DNA of 5,077 nt, taken from positions 1 through 5,077 of the forward strand of contig JAHFRO010000180.1 in assembly GCA_023266245.1 (NCBI GenBank), in the 5' to 3' direction. Under the pieces are notes generated by a model. The model was not told the origin of the DNA. It ran no database searches and saw only the letters and a program-made list of their open reading frames with translations. The position numbers and the translations under genes are program-made. Positions 1-5,077 of this stretch are shown here, one piece after another. Every line of letters begins with the position of its first letter. Position 1 is the first letter of the stretch. This DNA is from Betaproteobacteria bacterium. Its GTDB lineage: Bacteria > Pseudomonadota > Gammaproteobacteria > Burkholderiales > SG8-41.

Positions 1-1875
1 CGCGAGCGCGCCCGCCCGTTCAACGTCTCGCTCGGCTTGCCGCTCACCGACTATCCGCTCGTACACAGCGCAATGCTGGTGCTCGCGCTCGCGCGGAACG
101 AGCTGTCGCTCGAAGAAGCGGGCTCGCTGCTGCGCAGCCCTTTCATCGCGGGGGCGGAGCAGGAAATCGCGTGCCGTGCGTTGCTCGATGCCGCCCTGCG
201 CAAGCGCGGCCAGGCGACGGTGACGCTCGGGGCGCTGCGCGGCGCCGCTCGCGGCAGAAACGCGTCCGATCCCGCCGCCTCGCCCGTGCTCGCGAAGCGT
301 TTGGAGCAATGGACGCAGCTTGCGCGCGAGGCGGCGCGCAAAAAGCAGCCGCCCTCACAGTGGAGCACGATCTTTCTGCAGCTGCTCTCCGGCTTGGGCT
401 GGCCGGGCGAGCGCACGCTCGATTCCGAGGAGTACCAGACCTTCGGGAAATGGCGCGAAGTGGTCTCGGGGCTCTCCGCGCTCGATCTGGTTTCGCCGCG
501 CCTGAATTACGACGACGCGCTCGCGGCGCTGAAGCGCCTGTCCGCCGATACGCTGTTCCAGCCCGAATCGCCGGAAGTGCCGGTGCAGGTGCTGGGCGTG
601 CTCGAGGGGAATGCGCTCGAATTTGATCATCTCTTCGTCACCGGCCTTACCGACGAAGTCTGGCCGGAAGGACCGCGCCCGAATCCTTTCCTGCCGATCG
701 CGGTGCAGCGCGCGGTGAACGTTCCCCACGCTTCCGCCGAGTGGAACCTCGCTTTCGCGCGGCGCACGACGCAGAGGTGGCTCGGCAGTGCCGCGTCAGT
801 GCGCCTGAGCTATCCGCTGCGCGAGGGCGACCGCGAGTTGAACGCGAGCCCGCTGCTGCGCGACGTTCCAGAAGAACAGCCCGCCGGGCGGAAGGCACCG
901 CTTTACCGCGAAGCGATATTCGCCGCGTGCGCGATGGAAACGCTTTCCGATTTCGCCGCGCCGGCGCTGCCGGCGGGCGTGGAAGTGCCGGGCGGCGCGG
1001 AATTCTTCAAGAACCAGGCAGCGTGCCCGTTCCGCGCCTACGCCGCGCACCGGCTCGGCGCGCAGGCGCTGGAGGCGGCGCGCGTGGGGCTCGATGCGCG
1101 CGACCGCGGCGGGCTGGTGCACCAGGCTGTGTTCATTCTGTGGCGCGAGCTGAAGAGCCACAAGCAGCTCATGGACACGAGTGAGGAAGAGCTCAAGACC
1201 GCGGTCGGGCGCGCGGTCGGAAACGCGGTGGAGAGCGCGCGCAAGAAACGTCCGGACGTGATGACCCCGGCGTTTGCCGCGCTGGAGCTGGAGCGCGTGT
1301 GCGGACTGCTGCTGCGGCTGCTCGCGCTCGAAAAAGACCGCGCGCCGTTCGAAGTGCTGTCGCGCGAGGACCCGCGCCCGGTGAGCGTCGCCGGCGTCAG
1401 GGTCTCCACGCGCCTCGACCGCGTGGACCGGCTCGCCGATGGCGCACAGGTCGTCCTCGATTACAAGACAGGGCGGGCGAACGCCGGGGACTGGCTGGGC
1501 GAGCGTCCCGACGAGCCGCAGCTGCCGCTCTACGCGGTGAGCGGGCAGGGCAACGTCGCGGCGGTCGCGTTTGTGCAGCTGCGCGCCGACGAGGTCGCGT
1601 TCAAGGGCCTCACGCGCGCGGAAGGCGTGCTCTCACCCGCCCCGGGACAGGACGCGTGGAAAGGTGTGAGCCGCCATGAGAACTGGACGCAGTTGTTCGA
1701 AGACTGGCGAACGATGCTCGAAAACCTCGCTCGTGAATTCCTCTCCGGCCGCGCCGATGTCGCGCCGAAGAAATATCCAGTGACGTGTGAGCACTGCGAT
1801 CTCGGCACGCTGTGCCGGGTGAAGGAACTGATGGACCGCGGGCCGGCCGCGAACGAGGAGAACGGCGGTGAATGA
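1..1875 (+). CDS. addB: AddB-like PD-(D/E)XK nuclease / helicase-like DNA repair subunit, 5'-truncated by window
   Basis: This is the C-terminal 624 residues of an AddB-like protein; the frame is open from base 1, so the true start lies upstream. The TTG at 37 is an internal Leu codon. Numbering from base 1, residues 1 to about 330 are the rest of the inactivated-helicase-like half. They include a PFNVSLGLPL segment at 7-16 and a conserved block at 198-233 (LGVLEG..LEFDHLFVTGL, then WP and NPFLP). The nuclease domain follows: H374 in GGLVHQA, D473 (or D476) in RLDRVD, D487-Y-K489, and Q507-x3-Y511. These match the RecB-type nuclease motifs, so the active site looks intact. C342 before the domain and C596-x2-C599-x5-C605 after it match the AddB/Cas4 4Fe-4S staple. 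Family members run to roughly 850-900 residues as I recall, so about 230-280 are missing. In AddAB the subunit cuts one strand of a resected end and scans for Chi. The symbol is by architecture; proteobacterial members are often named only 'probable DNA repair protein'. Whether the missing N-terminus has a Walker A motif cannot be seen. Confidence 0.93.
   Translation, partial: RERARPFNVSLGLPLTDYPLVHSAMLVLALARNELSLEEAGSLLRSPFIAGAEQEIACRALLDAALRKRGQATVTLGALRGAARGRNASDPAASPVLAKRLEQWTQLAREAARKKQPPSQWSTIFLQLLSGLGWPGERTLDSEEYQTFGKWREVVSGLSALDLVSPRLNYDDALAALKRLSADTLFQPESPEVPVQVLGVLEGNALEFDHLFVTGLTDEVWPEGPRPNPFLPIAVQRAVNVPHASAEWNLAFARRTTQRWLGSAASVRLSYPLREGDRELNASPLLRDVPEEQPAGRKAPLYREAIFAACAMETLSDFAAPALPAGVEVPGGAEFFKNQAACPFRAYAAHRLGAQALEAARVGLDARDRGGLVHQAVFILWRELKSHKQLMDTSEEELKTAVGRAVGNAVESARKKRPDVMTPAFAALELERVCGLLLRLLALEKDRAPFEVLSREDPRPVSVAGVRVSTRLDRVDRLADGAQVVLDYKTGRANAGDWLGERPDEPQLPLYAVSGQGNVAAVAFVQLRADEVAFKGLTRAEGVLSPAPGQDAWKGVSRHENWTQLFEDWRTMLENLAREFLSGRADVAPKKYPVTCEHCDLGTLCRVKELMDRGPAANEENGGE
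1855..1860 (+). promoter_or_regulatory. Shine-Dalgarno site for the AddA-like gene, inside the end of the AddB-like gene
   Basis: GAGGAG lies seven bases before the GTG at 1868, a good spacing and a strong match to the 16S rRNA anti-Shine-Dalgarno sequence. It lies in the last codons of the upstream gene, whose stop TGA (1873-1875) is downstream of the new start. Ribosomes finishing the first gene therefore end on top of the second gene's initiation site, an arrangement that suggests translational coupling. The site decides the start: the next in-frame GTG (1883) has no comparable upstream purine run. Confidence 0.75.
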
Positions 1876-4800
1876 AGCGCCAGTGAAGATCGATCTTGCG
1901 AAGCTGCGCGCCGAAGACGCGAAAGCGCGCAGCGCCGCGCTCGATGTCAGCCGCTCCTTCATCGTGCAGGCGCCGGCGGGCTCGGGCAAGACCGAGCTTC
2001 TGATCCAGCGCTATCTCGCGCTGCTCGCGCGCGTGGACGCGCCGGAGGAGATCGTCGCCATCACCTTTACCAAAAAGGCAACCGCCGAAATGCGCGCCCG
2101 TGTGCTCGAAGCGTTCGCGGCAGCCGAGAACGCAACGCCGCCGGATGAGCCGCACCGGCGCGTCACGTGGGAGCTCGCGCGCAAAGCCAGGGCGCGCGAC
2201 GCGGAAGCGCAGTGGGACATCGCGGAAAATCCCAACCGGCTGCGCATCCAGACCATAGACTCGCTGTGCCACTGGCTCACGCTGCAGCTGCCGATGCTGT
2301 CGGGCTTCGGCGCGCAGCCCGAGACGGTGGAGGACGCGCGCGAGCTCTACCTTGAGGCGGCGCGGCGCACGCTCGCTGGACTCGACGGCAAGAACGAATG
2401 GTCGGGCTACGTCGCGCGCATCCTGAAGCACCTCGATAACCACGTCGAGAGGGCGCAGGGAATGATCGCCGACATGCTCAAGGTGCGCGACCAGTGGATA
2501 CGCTCGGTGATGGACCCGCGCGGCGAAAGCCGCGCTGCGCTGGAAGCTGCGCTCGCCAACGCCACGCGCGATGCGCTCGCAAGTCTGACCGCACTGTTTC
2601 CGGATGAAGTACGCCCGGAACTGCTCGCGCTCTCCGCCTACGCGGCGGCGAATCTGGAAGCGGCCAACCGTAGCTCCGCGATCCGCAACTGCCGCAGCAT
2701 GAAGGCGATCCCGGGCGCGGCTCCTGAGGAACTCGCCGCGTGGCGCGGCATTGCCGAGCTGCTGCTCAATAAGGATGGGGGCGTACGGCAACAAATCGAC
2801 GTGCGCGTCGGTTTCCCCGCCATCGGGGAGGCGAAAGGCGCGGAAAAGGAGCTGCGGCGCACCCTGCACGCGCATATGGAAGCGCTGCTCGCCGCGGTCG
2901 CGCCGCGCCGCACCTTTGCCGAGCAGCTGCATTTGACGCGCATCCTGCCGCCGGCGACCTACGGCGAAGCGCAGTGGGAGGTGGTGGAAGCGCTCGCGGG
3001 ACTGCTGCCGGTTGCGGTGGCGGAGCTGGAAGTGCTGTTCCGGGAACGCGGGCAGGTGGATTTCACCGCGGTGGCGCAGGCCGCGGTGCGCGCGCTGGGC
3101 GAAACGGAAGCGCCCACCGATCTCGCGCTTGCGCTCGATACCCTTATCCGCCACATCCTGGTGGACGAGTTCCAGGACACTTCCTGGAGCCAGTACGATC
3201 TCTTGCGGGGCCTCACCGCGGGCTGGCAGGAGGGGGATGGCAGGACGCTCTTCGTGGTGGGCGACCCGATGCAGTCCATCTACCGCTTCCGCAAGGCGGA
3301 GGTCGGCCTCTACCTGCGCGCGTGGCACGAGGGCATCGGCGCGGTGAAGCTTGCGCCACTCACGCTGAGTGTGAACTTCCGCTCAACCGGCGCGGTCGTG
3401 GAATGGTTCAACCGCGCATTCGAGCAAGTGCTGCCCGACGAGGAGGATCTCGCGAGCGGCGCGGTGCCGTTCGCGCATTCGGTCGCCGCGGATTCCGCCG
3501 CGCAGGGCACTGCGCCCGAATTCTATCCGCTGCTTGCGACCGACCGCGAGGCGGAGGCGCGATTGATCGTGGATCTCGTCCGCCGCGCCCGCACAGAGCA
3601 TCCGGACCAGACCATCGCGATCCTGGTGCGCGCCCGCGGCCATCTCGCCGAGATCGCCCCTGCGCTGAAAACGGCCAGGCTGAATTTCCAGGCGATCGAG
3701 ATCGAGCAGCTCACGCACCGGCCGGTGGTGCAGGACCTGCTCGCGCTGACGCGCGCGCTCATCCATCCCGCCGACCGCATCGCCTGGCTATCGGTGCTGC
3801 GCGCGCCGTGGTGCGGATTGACGCTCGCCGATCTCGATGCGCTTGCCGGCCACGACCACGACGCGGCAGTGTGGACGCTGATGAACAACGGCGCATGTAT
3901 CGCGCGGCTCTCCGATAACGGCAAGGAGCGCCTCAACCGCGCGCGCGACGTCCTCGGCGCGAACCTCGCGCGGCGGCGGCGCGAGCCGCTGCGGCGCTGG
4001 ATGGAGGGCGCGTGGCTCGCGCTGGGCGGGCCCGCGTGCGTGGAGGAGGCGACCGATCTCGAGGACGCGCAGGTATTCTTCACGCTGCTCGCGGAGCTGG
4101 AGGAGGGCGGCGACCTGCCCGATCTTGAGTTGCTGGCTGCACGCGTGGAGGAACTCTACGCGTTGCCGGACGCCGACCGCGAAGCGTCGCGGCTGCAGCT
4201 CATGACCATACACAAGGCGAAGGGGCTGGAATTCGACACCGTGATCGTGCCCGCGCTGGGTTACCCGCCGCGGCGCGAGGATCCGAAGCTGCTGCTGTGG
4301 CTCGAGCGGCCCCTTCGACAAGCTCAGGGCAGGCCGCGATCCGGCACCGAATCCGATCTGCTGCTCGCGCCGATCCGGGAGGCGACCGAGAAACAGGACG
4401 CGATCTACGACTACCTGAAGGCGCTCGAGGCCGTGAAGGAGGAGCACGAAGCGGCGCGGCTGCTTTACGTCGCCGCGACGCGCGCGCGTACCCGGCTGCA
4501 TCTCATCGGCCAGGTGGACTGGAAGCCGGACAAGCCATTGAAGCCCAAGTCGCGCTCGCTGCTCGAGCACCTGTGGCCGGCGGTCGAACGGGACTTCATC
4601 GCGGCCGCGCAGGCGCAAGGCCGGCCGGCGCCCGCCGCGGCAGCGGGTGAAGAACAACAGCGCCAGCCCGTGATCCGCCGCTTCGTCTCAGGCTGGACGC
4701 TGCCCGCCGCGCCGGAGGGGTTGCAATGGAAGCCGCGCGCGGAAATCGCTTATGAAGGCCGCAGTCCCCATGATGAAGTCGAATTCTCGTGGGCGTCCGA

Positions 4801-5077
4801 AACCGCGAAGCACGTGGGAACGGTGGTGCACCGCTTCCTGCAGTCGATCGCCGAGGAAGGGCTGGATAAATGGGACGCTCGGCGCATCGGGCAGATGCGC
4901 GAAGTGTTCGCGCGCGATCTCGCGCGGCTCGGCGTGCCGGAGACGGAAATGCAGAACGCCGTCGCGCGCGTGGCGGACGCGCTCGCAACCAGCGTCGCCG
5001 ACGAGCGCGGGCGCTGGGTGCTCGGCGTGCACGCGGAAGCGCGGTCGGAGCTGCGGCTGACCGGCGTGATCGAGGGC
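1868..5077 (+). CDS. addA: AddA-like UvrD/RecB-family ATP-dependent helicase-nuclease, 3'-truncated by window
   Basis: The frame is open from GTG 1868 to the last base: 1070 residues with no stop. It would hydrolyse ATP to move 3'-5' along DNA and unwind broken ends with the AddB-like partner. Superfamily 1A helicase motifs appear in order: Walker A APAGSGKT (35-42), motif Ia ITFTKKATAEMRARV (65-79), TIDSLC (129-134), Walker B VDEFQDTS (432-439), motif III GDPMQSIYRFR (465-475), motif IV NFRS (503-506), motif V TIHKAKGLEF (780-789) and motif VI YVAATRA (867-873). The roughly 290 residues between TIDSLC and Walker B fit the large 1B domain of RecB/AddA. An Ala/Gln-rich linker (about 912-934) leads to a nuclease domain opening with GTVVHRFLQ (984-992), whose His matches that of RecB-type nucleases. 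The catalytic D and (D/E)xK should follow just past the window, since relatives are roughly 1100-1150 residues. GTG 1868 is the first possible start after an in-frame stop at 1829-1831 and has a good Shine-Dalgarno. A short repeat adds residues near 815-823. Confidence 0.95.
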   Translation, partial: MNEAPVKIDLAKLRAEDAKARSAALDVSRSFIVQAPAGSGKTELLIQRYLALLARVDAPEEIVAITFTKKATAEMRARVLEAFAAAENATPPDEPHRRVTWELARKARARDAEAQWDIAENPNRLRIQTIDSLCHWLTLQLPMLSGFGAQPETVEDARELYLEAARRTLAGLDGKNEWSGYVARILKHLDNHVERAQGMIADMLKVRDQWIRSVMDPRGESRAALEAALANATRDALASLTALFPDEVRPELLALSAYAAANLEAANRSSAIRNCRSMKAIPGAAPEELAAWRGIAELLLNKDGGVRQQIDVRVGFPAIGEAKGAEKELRRTLHAHMEALLAAVAPRRTFAEQLHLTRILPPATYGEAQWEVVEALAGLLPVAVAELEVLFRERGQVDFTAVAQAAVRALGETEAPTDLALALDTLIRHILVDEFQDTSWSQYDLLRGLTAGWQEGDGRTLFVVGDPMQSIYRFRKAEVGLYLRAWHEGIGAVKLAPLTLSVNFRSTGAVVEWFNRAFEQVLPDEEDLASGAVPFAHSVAADSAAQGTAPEFYPLLATDREAEARLIVDLVRRARTEHPDQTIAILVRARGHLAEIAPALKTARLNFQAIEIEQLTHRPVVQDLLALTRALIHPADRIAWLSVLRAPWCGLTLADLDALAGHDHDAAVWTLMNNGACIARLSDNGKERLNRARDVLGANLARRRREPLRRWMEGAWLALGGPACVEEATDLEDAQVFFTLLAELEEGGDLPDLELLAARVEELYALPDADREASRLQLMTIHKAKGLEFDTVIVPALGYPPRREDPKLLLWLERPLRQAQGRPRSGTESDLLLAPIREATEKQDAIYDYLKALEAVKEEHEAARLLYVAATRARTRLHLIGQVDWKPDKPLKPKSRSLLEHLWPAVERDFIAAAQAQGRPAPAAAAGEEQQRQPVIRRFVSGWTLPAAPEGLQWKPRAEIAYEGRSPHDEVEFSWASETAKHVGTVVHRFLQSIAEEGLDKWDARRIGQMREVFARDLARLGVPETEMQNAVARVADALATSVADERGRWVLGVHAEARSELRLTGVIEG
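4306..4337 (+). repeat. Short REP-like palindromic repeat in frame within the AddA-like gene
   Basis: The core at 4311-4330 reads CCCTTCGACAAGCTCAGGGC. I recognise it as a dispersed short repeat seen in many environmental and high-GC proteobacterial genomes, where it often yields peptides such as RQAQGRP or, antisense, ALSLSKG. Here the gene reads LRQAQGRP at residues 816-823, and the reverse strand gives ALSLSKG. It can fold: GCGGCC (4306-4311) pairs with GGCCGC (4332-4337), or GCGGC/GCCGC outside plus CCCT (4311-4314) with AGGG (4326-4329) inside. GGCC occurs on both sides (4308-4311 and 4332-4335); the unit between these copies is 24 bp, exactly eight codons, so the frame is kept. Recognition of the family is from memory; the hairpin and the frame are read directly. 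A chance palindrome in GC-rich coding DNA is the alternative. Confidence 0.7.

Noticed and set aside
37..39. TTG as the start of the first gene.
   Set aside because: The frame is open to base 1 and the preceding residues (RERARPFNVSLG) look like conserved family sequence, so the codon is internal.
1872..1886. ATG at 1872 as a start at the gene junction.
   Set aside because: It is in a different frame and meets TGA after four codons. The helicase frame is entered at GTG 1868.
1610..3328. A long open frame on the minus strand opposite both genes.
   Set aside because: It runs antisense to the intact conserved helicase and the end of the nuclease gene. Its translation is rich in Arg, His and Ala with no recognisable domain. 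In GC-rich DNA with strong third-position bias such antisense frames stay open by chance.
2974..3918. An open frame in another plus-strand frame inside the helicase gene.
   Set aside because: It is Gly/Arg/Ala-rich shadow translation. The frame it overlaps encodes Walker B and motifs III and IV without interruption.
4306..4337. Hairpin as a rho-independent terminator.
   Set aside because: No T-run follows it on either strand, and it lies in the middle of a coding frame.
4610..4627. A second QAQGRP peptide (residues 915-920), identical to the peptide made by the hairpin repeat, suggesting a second repeat copy.
   Set aside because: The codons differ at several places and the CCTTCG part and hairpin arms are missing. 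It lies in an Ala/Gln-rich linker, so chance is the simplest explanation.
3788..4657. A minus-strand open frame containing the peptide ALSLSKG.
   Set aside because: The peptide is the reverse reading of the hairpin repeat, and the rest is a shadow of the helicase frame covering motifs V and VI. Such peptides are a known cause of false protein matches.
1868..5077. Possible frameshift or pseudogene in the helicase gene, because no stop appears and a repeat is inserted.
   Set aside because: Reading codon by codon, all helicase motifs are in one frame from Walker A to the nuclease His motif. The repeat unit is a multiple of three, and the missing stop is due to the window edge.

Overview
The window is about 5.1 kb of high-GC bacterial DNA, with strong G/C preference at third codon positions. 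It is filled by two same-strand genes that overlap by 8 bp, and both are cut by the window edges. Together they encode an AddAB/RecBCD-class helicase-nuclease for processing DNA double-strand breaks. Gene order (AddB-like, then AddA-like), high GC and sequence style resemble the paired 'probable DNA repair protein' (AddB-like) plus UvrD/AddA-like helicase loci of Proteobacteria. A beta- or gammaproteobacterium is my best guess. A short hairpin repeat in the second gene, of a type I recall from many environmental proteobacterial genomes, fits this. The taxonomic call is inference.

Layout. Positions 1-1875 hold the C-terminal 624 residues of an AddB-like protein: the end of its helicase-like half, then a complete PD-(D/E)XK nuclease domain framed by four cysteines of the AddB/Cas4 iron-sulfur 'staple' type. 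A Shine-Dalgarno sequence (GAGGAG, 1855-1860) inside the end of this gene serves a GTG start at 1868. From 1868 to the end of the window runs an AddA-like protein (1070 residues visible). It has every superfamily 1A helicase motif in order, then the first part of a C-terminal nuclease domain whose catalytic acidic and lysine residues lie beyond the window.

How they work together. In characterised AddAB enzymes, AddA supplies the ATP-driven 3'-5' helicase and one nuclease, and AddB supplies a second nuclease and the hot-spot (Chi) recognition fold. The 8-bp overlap and internal ribosome binding site suggest translational coupling of the two subunits.

The most unusual item is a roughly 32-bp hairpin-forming repeat (4306-4337) in frame in the AddA-like gene between helicase motifs V and VI. 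It adds about eight residues without breaking the frame. I see no RNA gene, transposase, CRISPR array, terminator or intergenic promoter, and no clearly undescribed system. Apart from the repeat this is an ordinary, intact DNA-repair operon fragment.
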